Source: Cordia subcordata (taxonomy: Eukaryota; Streptophyta; Magnoliopsida; Boraginales; Cordiaceae). Taken from it: a stretch of DNA of 64,000 bases. Positions 1 through 12,603 of this stretch are shown in pieces. Under the pieces are notes generated by a model, which did not search any database, was not told the origin of the DNA, and saw nothing but the letters and a program-made list of their open reading frames with translations. Numbering within the stretch: the stretch's first letter is position 1; each line of letters starts with the position of its first letter. Both the position numbers and the translations under genes were made by a program. The DNA is taken from NCBI GenBank assembly GCA_028554755.1, contig JAPTOF010000005.1:6333501-6397500 (forward strand). The letters run 5' to 3'.

Positions 1-2
1 GC

Positions 3-587
3 AGCAACCAGAAAAGGGAGAAAACATGGAGCAGAGAAGAGATTGGGCTTTTGAGAAAGGCAATGCAAAAATATCCCAAAGGAACCTCCCGGAGGTGGGA
101 AGTTATTTCCGAATACATTGGTAGTGGAAGATCAGTTGAAGAGATTCTGAAGGCCACAAAAACTGTTCTTCTCCAGAAGCCTGATCCCTCTAAAGCTTTT
201 GATTCCTTCCTCGAGAAAAGAAAGCCAGCACCATCCATAGCCTCTCCTCTTACAACTAGAGAGGCAGAGGGCATATCAAACAGCCATGTGTCTGTGTTGA
301 AAGATACCAAGTCTGATAACTTGCAGGAGTCTTCTAACCAGAAAGCAAACTGCTAAAGTTCTCATGATACCAAGTCTGTGAATGAAGTTTCCGCAAGTTC
401 AGATCAAGATACATGGTCCGCTGTGCAGGAAAAAGCTTTAGTTCAAGCTCTAAAAACTTTCCCAAAGGAAACAAGCCAGCGTTGGGAACGCGTTGCAGCT
501 GCAGTACCTGGGAAATCTGTGAATCAATGTAAGAAGAAGTTTGTGCTACTGAAAGAGAACTTCAGGAGCAAGAAAAGTAGTGCTTAG
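3..587 (+). pseudogene. ZRF1: ZRF1/DNAJC2-like J-protein, C-terminal SANT region, with in-frame stop
   Basis: This is the 3' end of a coding region open from the left edge of the window (frame starting at base 3). It encodes two SANT/Myb-like domains as in plant ZRF1/DNAJC2 proteins, which are ribosome- and chromatin-associated HSP40 factors. The first SANT contains TWSREEIGLLRKAMQKYP and RRWEVISEYIG; the linker contains SKAFDSFLEKRKPAPSIASP; the second contains TWSAVQEKALVQALKTFP, RWERVAAAVPGKS and VNQCKKKF. It ends with the usual basic tail at a TAG (585-587). A TAA at 354-356 interrupts the linker, with the same frame continuing afterwards, so the second SANT would be lost. The J domain lies outside the window. 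The family call is firm. Whether it is a pseudogene, a truncated allele or a sequencing error is open. The following 300 bases look like 3' UTR or flank. Confidence 0.8.
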
Positions 588-3040
588 AACTCTTAAAATT
601 TTGGAAAACCAGTGCAGGATCGTGTCTTGGCATGAAATGTCTGGGTACAAATGCTTTCGCTTAGAGGAGCACGAAAGGCAACATTCATCAGGAAGGGATT
701 ATTACATTCCTTCTTTGTAACCATTCTGGTTGTTATCACATGATTTAGATTATACCTGAGATATATTATGGAAGTAGAGCGCTCAGCAATGACTTCATCA
801 GAGCATATTCTTTCTGATGGGGTGTTTGATGCATTGTCGATCATTACCATGGGGTTTAGGTCCATAATCTTGAGTGTGTGCGACTAGGAAGAATCAGGGA
901 CCCCAAGAAGGTTAAGTAGGCTATACCACTTTTGTAGTTATGTTTGATAGGTGTTTGTGAAAAGAGTACTTGTAATGCGTATTGAGCAACCTATGTATAT
1001 CACGGAAATACTTCTTAATCGTATCGAACAACATATATACCGTAGTTTAAGTTGCAACTTCTTATATCGAAGGGTTTGCCTCCGTCGGGAAATGATCGAA
1101 GTGCTTTAGAAGGATAGGTATTCTCACTGGTGGACTTAGATTTGCTCGTAATGTTAAAATGTTAAGAATGATTAACGGTGGTGAACTGGTATTCCGTAAA
1201 TATTTGATACAAAGGGGGTGGTTCACATTGTTACACAAGTTAGATTATTAAAATTCATACACAAGATTTACTTAATCCAAGTAACAAGTCATGAGGCATT
1301 AATTTGATATTAATGTGAATTGATTCCCGTGGCAAATCCTGTGCCATTAAGGACAAAGTTCATAAACGGGATGTAGGTCTTTTTTCTTTTTAATGTTTTG
1401 GATAGTAGACATAGCTAAAAAACCGAACCATGTAAAATCTTGTATTTGTTGCCGCTATGCTGTGTGTGTTTGTGGCTCATTACCTCAGTTTTTTTAAAGC
1501 GTTTTCTAAATAATTTTATGAAAAAATTTGTCTCTTTTTAAAAGTAGAAATTTCTAGTTTTTGTAAAGTTGAATTTGAGCTTCTATTTACAGTTAAGTCA
1601 AATACTTGCAAAGATTATTTTATTTGTCAAAAAAAATCATAAAAAGAATAACCCACGCAGTTTTAAATCGTGAAGTTGAAAGTGTTAAACCAACTTTTGA
1701 AGGCAATTAAGCCCCGGAAAAGTTAAAAAATGACCACCTCATGTATTTCGACATGCACCATAAGGGAATTGATGCTTCGGGATGGAGTTTTCGGAAGAGC
1801 AAAATTAAGAGTCACCATCACTAACTAAAATTAAGGGAAAGAACTGATACAATATTTCGTATTTTTCTATGTTAAGTAATTATTTAACCCAAAAATCCGA
1901 ACTTACCCTTCCTGATTGGAGGTTATTCTTGAAGATCCACGCCGTCGCTGTTATTTAGACAAAACAGTATTCTAATCCCTTTTTGTTTCCAAAAAGTTAA
2001 AATCATAACCAACAAGTAGTTAGTTGAGGTAACAGCGACCTTATGGAGGAAAATACAAGTTTGACTCTTAAAAGGCGTATTTTTTGAAAATTTTTTTTCC
2101 TCACCTCTCTTGAAGTGATAAGGATTAATATCAAATCTAGTGTAGTGTCGCGATTTCCTAACTCAAATAAAAAAGTTAAAATCATACAGTTTATGATACT
2201 TTTAAACTTTAACCTAAAAGTGCTTGAAGAATTAAAAAAGAAAAAAAAAATTAAAGGATACAGCTCCAGCTAAATAACTCCTTTTGATTGTTTCGCCTTT
2301 AGTGGCTATAACGCCGACTAGCCTATAAATAGATTTATTCATGGCTTCGAGCACCCATGAATTTAGACTTTTTTCAGTTGGTGTTAATTATATTTCGAGT
2401 CTAAAACTAATGGTAATGTGATCACTAACAAAAGACATTTTATAAATTTTAGTAAGAATCACTATTCCTGCAATGCAAGTGCAAATTCAACCATTATCCA
2501 TCCACACCATGATTCTAGAGTTTACTACCAAAAAATATTTTTCCTTCTTTTCTTCTTTTTTTGCTACGTAGTATTGTACTACCAAAAAATATTTTTTCCT
2601 TCTGTTTTTTTTTGGCTAAGTATCAAAACACATTTAGTGTTGCACAATATCTTTTTTTTTTTTTTTTTTGGTAATAAGTTTTGCACAACCTACCATTATA
2701 AGTTAGTTTACAATATTTCTTTCTTCGAGTTTTTGTGTTCTCTGATTTTAGGCACTGAACCCACTTCTTCAGGTACAGGGTCGATATATGATGTAACCTA
2801 TCACAGCTGCAATGCAACTTTACTATTCATCAGGCATATAATAATTGGGGAAAAAAAAGATTAAAACTTTAGAAGCATCATAATTTGCGATTTTGACATT
2901 TAAGCATACTCAAGCAACATATGTGCAAATTAGATAGCTAAATTTGCCTTACAACAATAGTTAGGGAATACCATCATTTAGGTTATTCCAAATGCTCTTG
3001 ATGACACTGTTTTGCAGGGCAAAACTAGAAATTTACCGTT

Positions 3041-3072
<32 letters not shown>

Positions 3073-3719
3073 TGGGGGGGGGGGGGAGGGGGGGCGCAAA
3101 ATTTGTTTATGAATTTAAATGAAAACTCCAGTCAATATAGTTTTAAATAGCATTAAGTAAAATTACAAGTCTTCTTATCTTCTGTGTGAGAGAGAATAAC
3201 AAATATATAACAATAATCATAACATCAAAAGTTAGTGATATTAAATATTTTAAACATAAATAAATACAAAAAATACTATTTAGCAAAATAATATAGCATT
3301 ATATAAGAAAAGGTTTATTGATCCTGCCCGTGAAATTAAGTTCTTATTTCTTTTATGAAATTATCTAGCTACAAAAGTAAATAAATTACGTATGAAGAAA
3401 CTCTCTAAATAAATAAATTCTCTATTGAAAATGCCCTAAAAATTATGATCTTTTTGAAATTTATTTTATATGGAAAAAATTTGAGTACCTAATTAGCAAA
3501 ATAAATAAATTAAACATTATTAAAATTTATTTGCTAAAATTATTTGTTTATCTCCTTGGCTCACGAGGTGGCAACAATATAGAACGAAAACATCACTATA
3601 AAAAGAACCTCAAAAAAAGAAAAGAAAAGGAGACCAAAAAAATTTCATAAATAAGGAGGGCCATGAAGAAGATTTTAAAAATTTTTATATAAACTACTAA
3701 ATATTTTTTGGGACCTTGG
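588..3719. other. AT-rich intergenic DNA, no supported gene
   Basis: No credible coding region was seen. Open frames here (for example 2418-2864) are low-complexity products of poly-T tracts, notably around 2640-2670. The first few hundred bases are probably the 3' UTR and downstream flank of the ZRF1-like gene. Confidence 0.6.
3047..3094. repeat. (GT)n microsatellite followed by a G-rich run
   Basis: About 13 GT units (3047-3072) run directly into a G tract broken by a single A. This is a simple repeat prone to length variation. Confidence 0.95.
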
Positions 3720-4299
3720 GCGGTTAGGGATCCTATTGTGTGAAATCCGCAAGTGCATAGAATCATGACAAGTAATAAAAAATGAGTAAGAGTATCGTTT
3801 CACGAAGGGTTTGTATCAATTACCAAAATTCAAAGCTCCCTATATTATTTCGAAAACTCAATTCAAACAAAAATAAAGTGCACAAATTAAAAATATAAAC
3901 TAAAGACTCAACAAATAGAATGTTAACACTTAACAATGGAAATTCTAGAAATTTAGATTTCATCTAATATTTTCTTGTGACTAACTTAAACTGATTGATT
4001 AAATTCAATTTCCCTAGGTTAATGACTAGATCCCTTTAAGTTATTAAAGTTCCCTTTGAGACACCACAATTGTATTTATGCTAACCCTATGTCTACTGTT
4101 GTATCACAAGCATTAACATACACCCATTAAACTCTATGGTAATCGATGCATTTGGTCATGTAGCGGCTTAGGCATGCATGAGTCATAAAATGTCACACAG
4201 AATTTGTTTTCATTTCTAAAGAACAATACCCTATGTCTATTGTCTCAATGAACTACTGTTTTACTTCACCTTTCAGTCCTTCATACTCAATTTAAATAT
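3720..4299. repeat. Degenerate LTR-like relic hosting the Copia insertion
   Basis: Non-coding sequence with phrases such as ATCCGCAAGTGCATAGAATC and a later block with CCCATTAAACTCTATGG. These resemble LTR sequence of plant Gypsy-type elements as I remember them. It is interrupted at 4300-4304 by the Copia target duplication and should resume after 13887. No ends or coding capacity are recognisable. The assignment rests on recollection of repeat families and needs a repeat-library search. Confidence 0.35.
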
Positions 4300-4304
4300 A
4301 GGAG
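4300..4304. repeat. Copia target-site duplication, left copy (AGGAG)
   Basis: The five bases immediately left of the 5' LTR are identical to 13883-13887 immediately right of the 3' LTR, marking a simple insertion. Confidence 0.9.
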
Positions 4305-5621
4305 TGTTAGCTAAATATTCATTATTGATTTTGATGATAAAAATATATGCATTATTTGACTAAATAGCTTCTTGTGAAAATGAGATAATATCTAGTTGAA
4401 GCTTTGAAAGATTGAAGGAAATGTGCAAAAAGCATTATTTGAAGAAAGAGAAGGTGTGAAGGCATAAGGAAGAGAAGAGAAGTCATAAGGGGTACTAGAT
4501 ATTATTTTTCCTTCTTGCTCTCTTTGTGAAATGCCTATATATTGTGTAGACTTGGCTCAAACTCTCTTTTTCTTGTTTAAAGCAAAATTCTCAGGTCTTG
4601 CACATTTGATATAACATTTGCACAAATGTATTTGAATGCACACATAGAGGAAAAATGAGTTTTTGGGGTATTTCAAATCACAACATATGTTTTCAAATTA
4701 TTACAAAATGATTTGGAGTTGTGTAAATTGCACTTAAAATGATTTTTGCAAAACTCTGGCTTTACTTCACATTCTGGAGTGGCCAAACCCCTCAGCTGGT
4801 CGATCGGTTGACCTGGGTGGGTCGCCCAGCCATAACAAAAAGGTGAAGAAAAAGACAGACCCCGTAACCGATCGACCGGCTAAGGCGTCCGGCCTAGTCA
4901 GAGAAGGTAAGGGGTTAGCCAGACGACCCAGCCGGTCGACCAGCTGAACGGATGCTGCAATAAATGCACTAGCCGTTTATTACCGTTCTGGCCGAGATCT
5001 TCATTTCTTCTTCATCTACCAAATCCCTAACCCCCGAAATGTCTTTAAATACTCATTCAATATACATTCTAATTAACAAATTGAAGTGTGCTAAAGTGTT
5101 TATCATCATACAATCCATGTTTGAGCCATTCTTGCAATATATTTGAGCTTTTAAGAGCTTATTCATCTTTTTCTTGAAGAAAATTTTAGATTCAATCTTT
5201 TCATAATTCTTGAGTATATACACACTTTGAGAGCTATAAACTTTGTGAGATTTATTCTTTAAAGCTTGTAAAGTGTGGGGAAATCTTAAAGAGTGAATCT
5301 CTTGGGTTCTTTGAAGTTGGGCTTCAAAGAGATTGTAAGAACTTGGTTTGTGCTTCACCAAGATTTGAAGAAGCATCTTAATGGAGATTTTTGAAGTCCT
5401 AAGGGGAGCATCCTTGGGCGGTAGACGTAGGCTTGGCCGAACCACCTTAAATCGTTTGTTTCTCCTCTTCTTACACTTCCATTTCTATACTTGCTTATTT
5501 TGCTTACATTGTGTTTAATATATTGATTGTTAGAAGTTGTAAATTTTTTGAGAATTTTTTTAAAAACGGAAATTAGTACTTATATCTTAATTCACCCCCT
5601 CTTAAGATATTTGCACCCACA
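4305..5621 (+). repeat. Copia 5' LTR (1317 bp)
   Basis: Starts TGTTAGCTAAAT and ends GCACCCACA. It holds a cluster of GTCGAC/GATCGACC-type motifs at 4784-4960 and a TATA-like TTTAAATAC near 5044, so U3/R probably meet just after that. Compared with the 3' LTR it keeps a stretch of about 52 bases around 4488-4541 that the other has lost. An antisense frame (5053-5445) is open in both LTRs but has no other sign of coding. Confidence 0.93.
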
Positions 5622-5623
5622 AT

Positions 5624-5635
5624 TGGTATCAGAGC
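5624..5635 (+). other. Primer-binding site, initiator Met tRNA
   Basis: TGGTATCAGAGC begins two bases after the 5' LTR end. It is the classic complement of the 3' end of plant initiator tRNA-Met and primes minus-strand cDNA synthesis. Confidence 0.92.
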
Positions 5636-5681
5636 TAGGGTTCTACATATAGTTTAACAACTAGTAGAATTTCTAGCAAAT

Positions 5682-7351
5682 ATGGAGGGAATTTCTATTA
5701 AACAAGCACCCCCTTTTGATGGAACAAATTATACATTTTGGAAAATGAGGATAAAAGTGTTTATATAATCACATGATTATAAAGCTTGGAAAATCATAGA
5801 AAATAGGCCTACCTTACCTACAAAATTAGAGGGTGATAGGAGAATACCTAAACCGGAATATGAATGGAATGATGAAGATATTAAATTATTTGAATTAAAT
5901 AAAAAAGCATTACATTATTTATTCAATGCTATGAATGCCACCGAGTTTGCTAGATTAATGGGGTGTATTTCGGCTAAGGAACTTTGGGACCAATTAGAAG
6001 TAACTTATGAAGGAACTAGCCAAGTGAAAGAATCTAGGATTGCTATGCTTGTAGATAGATATGAACTATTCAAGAAGCTTCCAAATGAAAATGTTGCACA
6101 AATGTTTTCTAGATTTGTTGAAATTACTAATGGTTTGAAAGCTCTTGGCAAGTATTATTCTAATGTAGAGAAGGTAAGAAAAGTGCTAAGGAGCTTGCCA
6201 TCATCATGGCAACCTAAAGTCACAGCAATAAAGGAAGCAAAGGACTTGAATATATTGGAACTCAATGAGTTCATTGGGTCACTCATGACTCGTGAGCTTG
6301 AGATAAAGGATCATGAAGAAGAAGAGAAGAAAGCAAAGAAGTCCATTGCCCTTGTTGCATTAAAAGACCTATCAAGTGACGATGAGGAAGATGATGATGA
6401 CCTGAAAGATGAAGAAATTGCACTTCTCGCCCGAAATTTCAAAAGATTTATGAAATCTAGAAATATGAGAAAATGGGCTTCTTCAAGTAACACAAATTGG
6501 AAGAAGAAAGGAAAAGAAGGCAAAGAGTTCAAAAAAGATAAAAGATGCAAAAGATGAATTGAAGTACTTTAATTGCAACAAGCCAGGACATATAAAAGCA
6601 AATTGTCCTAAGCTTTCGAAGAAGAAGGAAGGTAAGGCGCTCAAGGCCACGTGGGACTTCTCCGAAACCGAAGAAGATGAGGAAGAGCATCATGAGGTAG
6701 CCAACTTTTGCATCATGGCCAATGAGGATGAGGTACTATCTTCACCTTCTTCATCTATTTATTATTCATCTAGTGAAGAAGAGGAAGAGGAATATAGTTT
6801 TGATGAACTAAAAGATGCATTTGCTAAATGACATGATGATTTATCCTTAGCTTTGGAAAAAAACAAGCAAATGCATAAAAGTTTGAAACTTGTTCTTAAT
6901 GAAAAAGAAATTTTGGAAAAGAAAAATGCTTCTCTTATTCAAAAAAATAGACATCTTAGAAAAGGAAAATGATTCATATGCCGAACACTTTGTAAAGATT
7001 GAAAAAGAGGTTAAAGATTTAAAAAACAAAAAAATGGATTTGAATGGAATTGTTCAAAAGTTTACAAATAGGAAACAAAATTTTGAAAAGCTTCTTGGAA
7101 GTCAAAAAATGTCTTTTGATAAGAGTGGTATTGGATACAAACCTAGCATTAATCAAAAGGATCTCAAAACATATTTTGTCAAGGCTTCTATCTCTACATC
7201 CTCCTCTTCACCAAAGTCAAATGTTATTTGTACCTATTGTGAAAAGCAAGGACATGTATCTACGCATTGTTATTACAAGAAAATTCGTGATAAAGGATCA
7301 CATGATCCGTATTGGCAAAGACCTAAATGGGTGGTCAAAAACAAAAATTAA
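5682..7351 (+). pseudogene. Copia gag, broken
   Basis: Gag (capsid/nucleocapsid) starts at ATG 5682, whose N terminus contains PPFDGTNYTFWKMR, the usual Copia gag opening. A TAA at 5766 (CAA to TAA) interrupts it. The UBN2-like capsid core (ELWDQLEVTYEGTSQVKESR) follows, then an acidic and lysine-rich region. A frameshift near 6545 precedes the first zinc knuckle, where the first Cys is Tyr (YFNCNKPGHIKANC, TAC at 6565-6567). After a TGA at 6829 and an extra A in a run near 6945 comes a coiled-coil-like stretch and a second, intact knuckle CTYCEKQGHVSTHC. Two knuckles are typical of Sirevirus-like gag. It cannot make full-length Gag. Confidence 0.88.
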
Positions 7352-7397
7352 ACTAACGGCAAGGACCCAAGGTGTTGGGGACCCCAAAATAAAATGA

Positions 7398-8651
7398 ATC
7401 TTAGATAGTGGTTGTTCCAAGCACATGACGGGGAATTCTTCACTTTTCTACAAATTAAAAAGGACAAAAGGAGGAGACGTTACCTTTAGGGACAATGGCA
7501 AAGGAAAAATTATTGGAAAAGGAAGCATTGGTAATGAAAACTCTCTTGCTATACACAATGTCCTACTAGTAGAAGGTCTAAAATTTAATCTACTTAGCAT
7601 TAGTCAATTATGTGACAAAGGTCATAAAGTTGTTTTTCAATCCTCTAAATGTCTTATGTATGAATGTGGAAATGATAATGCGTTATTTGTAGCTAAGAGA
7701 AATGAAAATGTTTACACTGTTGAAATTGATCAACTTATATGTCAACATGTTAAATGTTTATCCATTGTGCATGATAATGCTTGGTTATGGCATAGAAGAT
7801 TAGGACATGCTAGCATGAGCTTATTGAATGATTTGTCAAAGCATGATCTAGTTAGAGACCTACCAAAGCTAAAATTTGAAAAAGATAAAATTTGTGATGC
7901 TTGCCAATTAGGAAAACAACATAAGACATCCTTCAAATCCCTAAATAAAGTTTCAACAAATAGAGCATTACAACTATTATATATGGATTTGTTTGGACCC
8001 ATTGATGTGGTAAGCTTAGGAGGATCTAGGTATACATTTGTTGTAGTTGATGATTACATTATATTTACATGGGTCATGTTTCTTGCACATAAAAATGATG
8101 CCTTCAATGAATTTGCAGGATTGTGTAGAAAAGTGCAAAATGAGAAAGGCTATTTTATAACTTGCATCTATAGTGATAATGGCACTGAATATGTGAATAC
8201 TCCTTTCATGAACTTTTGTGATGAACATGGCATTGAGCATAACTTTTCGGCCCCTTGTACTCCTCAACAAAATGGGGTAGTAGAGAGGAAGAATCATACA
8301 TTACAACAAATGGCAAGGACTATGCTAAAAGGACACAACTTGCCAACATATTTTTGGAGTGACGCCATAAATACCGCATGCTATGTGCAAAATAGAGTAT
8401 TGATTAGACCTATCTTAAACAAAACTCCATATGAACTATGGCATGGCAAAACACCTAAAATATCATATTTCAAGGTATTTGGTTGTAAATGTTTTATCCT
8501 AAATACTAAGGACCACTTAAGAAAATTTGATGCTAAATTTGATGAAGGAATATTCTTAGGTTATTCCACAAAGAGCAAAGCATATAGGGTATATAATAAA
8601 AGAACTCTTGTCGTGAAAGAGTCAACCAACGAAGCAAGAAGAAGAACATAA
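7398..8651 (+). pseudogene. Copia protease end, GAG-pre-integrase and integrase, broken
   Basis: The protease active site is DSGCSKHMTG just inside 7404. The Trp codon before it has become TGA (7395-7397), separating it from gag. Next come the GAG-pre-integrase region with the HHCC finger (WHRRLGHAS, then CDACQLGKQHK) and the integrase core. Its catalytic residues are visible: D in LLYMDLFGP, D in YSDNGTEY and E in NGVVERKNHTLQ. The C-terminal region has the Copia phrase FGCKCFILNTKDHLRKFD. The frame is lost near 8620, before RT, and ends at 8651. Role: cDNA integration after Gag-Pol processing. Confidence 0.9.
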
Positions 8652-10386
8652 AGAAAAGAGGTCTCAAGCAAATGAGGAAATCAAACAATGCTCAAACAAA
8701 GATGCTGAAACAAAAGAACCTCATGAAGATCTACCAAAAAGTTGGAAGTTCGTAAGAAACCATCCTCAAGATCTTATTCCCGGTGATCCAAATGAAGGTG
8801 TAAGAACTAGGCGTAATATTAGTACTTTTAGTGAGCATCATGCATTTATCTCTCATATAGAACCCAAAAATGTAAAAGAAGCTCTACTTGATGAAAATTG
8901 GATAATTGCCATGCAAGAAGAACTTAATCAATTTGAGAGAAATAAAGTATGGAAGCTAGTTGAAAGGCCTAAAGATAGACTAGTAATAGGAACTAAATGG
9001 GTATTCAGAAACAAACTAGATGAAGCCGGAATAGTGACTAGGAATAAGGCTAGACTAGTTGCACAAGGATGCAATCAAGAAGAAGGAATTGATTATGATG
9101 AAACCTATGCTCCTGCAGCTAGACTTGAATCCATTCGTATGTTACTTGCATTTGCATGTCACATGGACTTTAAGCTTTATCAAATGGATGTGAAAAGTGC
9201 ATTTTTAAATGGATTCATTGAAGAAGAAATTTATGTTGAACAACCCCCTGGTTTTGAAGATTCTTGCTTTCCTAATCATGTTTTTAAACTAGAAAAGGCT
9301 TTATACGATTTAAAGCGAGCTCCTAGAGCCTGATATGAAAGATTTAGTGGATTACTAGTAGAAAAAAATTTTGAAAGAGGAAAACTTGATTCAACCCTAT
9401 TTATCAAAAGAAAAGACAATGACATTCTACTTGTCCAAATCTACGTGGATGATATAATTTTTGGTGCTACTAATATTTCTTTATGTGAGAATTTCTCAAA
9501 GTGTATGCACAAGAAGTTCGAGATGAGCATGATGGGAGAATTAACCTTCTTCCTTAGACTACAAATCAAACAAGCAAAAGAAGGGATCTTCATAAATCAA
9601 GCCAAATATGCCAAGGAAATTATCAAGAAATTTGGATTTGAAGATGCAAAGGAGATTGGAACTCCCATTAGTCCCTCAACAAAACTAGATAAGAATGAGA
9701 AGGGTAAATCAGTAAACGAGAAGAAATATAGAGGTATGATCGGTAGCCTATTATATTTAACTGCCTCTAGACCTGATATCATGTTTGCAGTGTGTTTATG
9801 TGCTAGATTTCAATCTAATCCTAAGGAAACTCACTTAATAGCTGTAAAACGAATCATTAGATATCTTAAGGGAACAATTGATCTAGGGCTTTGGTATGCA
9901 AAACGAACGTCATTTGATCTATGTGGTTTTTCTGATGCTGACTATGCTGGGTGCAAAATAGATCGTAAGAGCACTAGTGAAACATGCCAATTCCTAGGAC
10001 ATTCCTTAGTATCTTGGTCTTGTAGGAAACAAAATAGTGTTGCTATTTCTACTACTGAAGCTGAATATATTGCAGCTGGTAGTTGTGTGGCTCAAATTTT
10101 GTGGATGAAACAAAATTTACTTGATTATGGATTGAAATATGATCATGTTCCTATATATTGTGACAATACTAATGCAATTAATCTCACTAAAAATCCAATT
10201 CAACATTCAAGAACTAAGCATATCGAGATTAGGCACTATTTCATTAGAGATCATGTACAAAAAGGTGATATAATACTTGAATTTGTTGATACTTTACATC
10301 AAGTTGCTGATATTTTTAAAAAACCTTTGCATGAGGATCAATTTTGCAAGATTAGGAGAGAGATTGGAATGATAAAATGTGATTAA
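8641..10386 (+). pseudogene. Copia reverse transcriptase and RNase H, one stop codon
   Basis: One frame holds the whole RT-RNase H. It includes WKLVERPKDRLVIGTKWVFR, the ARLVAQG block, QMDVKSAFLNG, and the RT active site YVDD near 9445. RNase H is recognisable from SWSCRKQNSVAISTTEAEY, the CDNTNAINLTKNP block and the terminal KTKHIEI-type region (RTKHIEIRHYFIRDHV). The single lesion is TGA at 9331-9333 in the APRAW motif (TGG to TGA). Otherwise the domains look conserved, so loss of function may be fairly recent. Confidence 0.92.
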
Positions 10387-10448
10387 ATTGCATATATATG
10401 TGTTTATGTGGGTTGGGTATAAAAAATAAGCAATTTGTGCACTTTATG

Positions 10449-10780
10449 ACCCAGCTGCTCGACCAAGCCGGTCGACCAACTGAGGCCTTAGGCGTCCGGC
10501 TAAAACACAATTTTTTATAAGCTCTCTGATCCGACCGGTCGACCGTCTCGCGACAGCCGGTCGACCGACTGAACGCGAACAGGGTTAAAAATTGGGGATT
10601 TTCACCCCAAATTCAATTCATTCACTCAATTTCTTTAAACCCTAGCCAAAATTTCTCCAAAACCCATCTCAAATTCTTCAATTTTCAACCGTTTTCTTCC
10701 AAAATTCTTCATATAATTTGCTTACCCACTTCAAAAAACCAAGTTTTTACTGATTAATCTTGCAAAAACAATGCAAAATT
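10449..10780 (+). promoter_or_regulatory. Putative internal leader/promoter of the extra ORF, with GTCGAC cluster
   Basis: Between RNase H and the extra ORF lies a cluster of GCCGGTCGACC-type motifs (10449-10573) like the one in the LTR, sharing AGGCGTCCGGC with it. It is followed by an AT/C-rich segment (CCCTAGCC and repeated CCAAAA/TTCTTC phrases) resembling a plant 5' UTR, directly ahead of ATG 10781. A TTTTTATAAG near 10510 could be TATA-like. A promoter role is inference. Confidence 0.4.
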
Positions 10781-12155
10781 ATGGTGAATCTGAGAGGTCA
10801 AGCACGCGGGAGAAAAGGGAAGAGGGCAAGAACACAATCTCCTCCATTACCACTACCTCCGGCATCAAAGATTCAAGGCAAGCAATCGATTTTGTACGGT
10901 AAATATATCGTAGACACTGATTTTTCTGGCACCAATGTCTTGCCATTATTTGATAAATGGTATACTTTTTTACATCTATATTGTGATGTGCAAGATAAAT
11001 TAGTTGTTGAATTTTATGAAAATCTTGAGATACACAGTAGAAGTCCAAAACTTGAGATATCTTCTACCGTCTGTGGGGTAAATTTTGTGCTTAAGGAGGA
11101 AACTTTACATGAAATATTTAATATACCTGTTAAGGGAGAAGGCCACTACAATAGTCAAGGATGGCCAGTAGGAATTAAGGAAACTGGTATCCCAGGTAAA
11201 GTCGTAAAATATATGTGGGAGAAAGTAGGGCCTAAGAATCCAAATTTAATTCTTCCATTGTTGAGAGATGTTGATGTTAATACGAGAATTGCTCTTAAGA
11301 TCATTAGTGAAGTAATTCTCCCTAGGAATATTAATGATGGAAAAATTCCGATCATGGATGCTTATATCTACTATAGCCTTAGGGAGAAAAAGGAGATAGC
11401 TCTGCCTTTTCTAATTCTTCACCATATGCTACACATTAGCGGAAAGGATGGAGGAAAAATGACTCCCGGGTATGGTATGGCCTTAATGCATATTTTCTCA
11501 CATTTTAACATATCGTCAAATGCTCCATATAGAGAGTTTGCTTGGAATTTTGACATGTTGTACATGAACTTCATGGGCATTTACTGGTATAATGGAGAGC
11601 CCATAAATAAAGAGACCTTCAAAAATTTGCCCCAAAACACTCAAGCTGCAATTAAGCATAGGACTAAGAAGGGTATTACTTTTTCTGATCCTGTTTATGG
11701 CCCCGATGCACACAACCTTGATGATATACTTGGAGGGGTAGACATCACACTAGAAGAAAATGAAGGGCCTGAAATTGAAGGTAATCCCAACATAGGCATA
11801 CCAGGAACAACACCCATGGTTGTTAGTACCTCTGAAGAAGAGGAAGATACTGAGGAGGCTACTCTTAGGCGAGTAATGAGAAAATTTAGGGAGCAGGCAC
11901 ATGTTGATGAGCAACAGAGAGATTCGTTGTGGTGCTGGTTCTAGCTCGATGGGTCAATAGGAAGACCCTTCTTTGATGGCTCAGATTTTGTCACAGTTGC
12001 AGGCGCTAAACATTGGTATGGGCAAAATGAGGGCTACCATGACAAGCCAATAGGACGAGCTCACTGTTTGGAGGCAACACATTGATTCAGAAGTGGCTTC
12101 TATGAGATCAGACATGAGGGAATACTTCAAGGATCACCATGATCGCGTACCTTGA
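10781..12155 (+). pseudogene. Extra 3' ORF of the Copia element (plant-transposon-protein-like)
   Basis: An ORF in the position of the env-like gene of Sireviruses. From ATG 10781 it runs uninterrupted to 11944 (388 residues). The basic N terminus contains RGRKGKRARTQ. The body carries VVEFYENLEIHSR, STVCGVNFVLKEETLHEIF and LPLLRDVDVNTR, which I recognise as similar to the 'putative plant transposon protein' domain found in accessory ORFs of plant retroelements. An acidic region (STSEEEEDTEEA) follows. After a frameshift near 11925 a coiled-coil-like tail continues to TGA at 12153, crossed by two TAG codons (11958, 12051) that look like CAG to TAG. No signal peptide or membrane segment is obvious, so a true envelope role is doubtful. 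Confidence 0.7.
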
Positions 12156-12603
12156 TTTTCTTACTTCAGAAAAATATTTTTCATTCCACTTGAAAACAAT
12201 TTTTAGCTTTAGTTGACTTTCACATTCTTGACTTTGGTTAACAAGTTATTTCTCTTATACAATCTTAACTTTTGTTTATTTTCCTGCCCTTATATTGCTT
12301 TTGATGATGCCAAAGGGGAAGAAAATGGTAAATGGTATATGCTTTTGGGTGAATAGTATATGTTTTTGGTGAATGGCATATATGCGTTGTTATGGTATAC
12401 ATATATGCTTTGTTGGCTGTTGAATGGTATACTTTATGGTCTGTTGATATGTTTACTTGTTTGGATAAGGCTATTTGCATGTCTTTGCATGAGTTTAAAT
12501 TTGATAGTGAAAGCATTTTCCCAAAAGTACACTTTTTAAAGGAATGCATATATTAAGGGGAAGTACTTTTATCTCGTATCTTAAAATTTTTTTTGTCATC
12601 ATC

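Noticed and set aside
2418..2864. 148-codon plus-strand frame
   Set aside because: Phe-rich low-complexity translation from poly-T tracts. No motif, and it overlaps an equally open antisense frame.
5053..5445. 130-codon antisense frame in the Copia LTR, repeated at 13312-13704
   Set aside because: It is open in both LTRs, but they are copies of one sequence, so conservation is not independent. No recognisable domain. Left as a curiosity.
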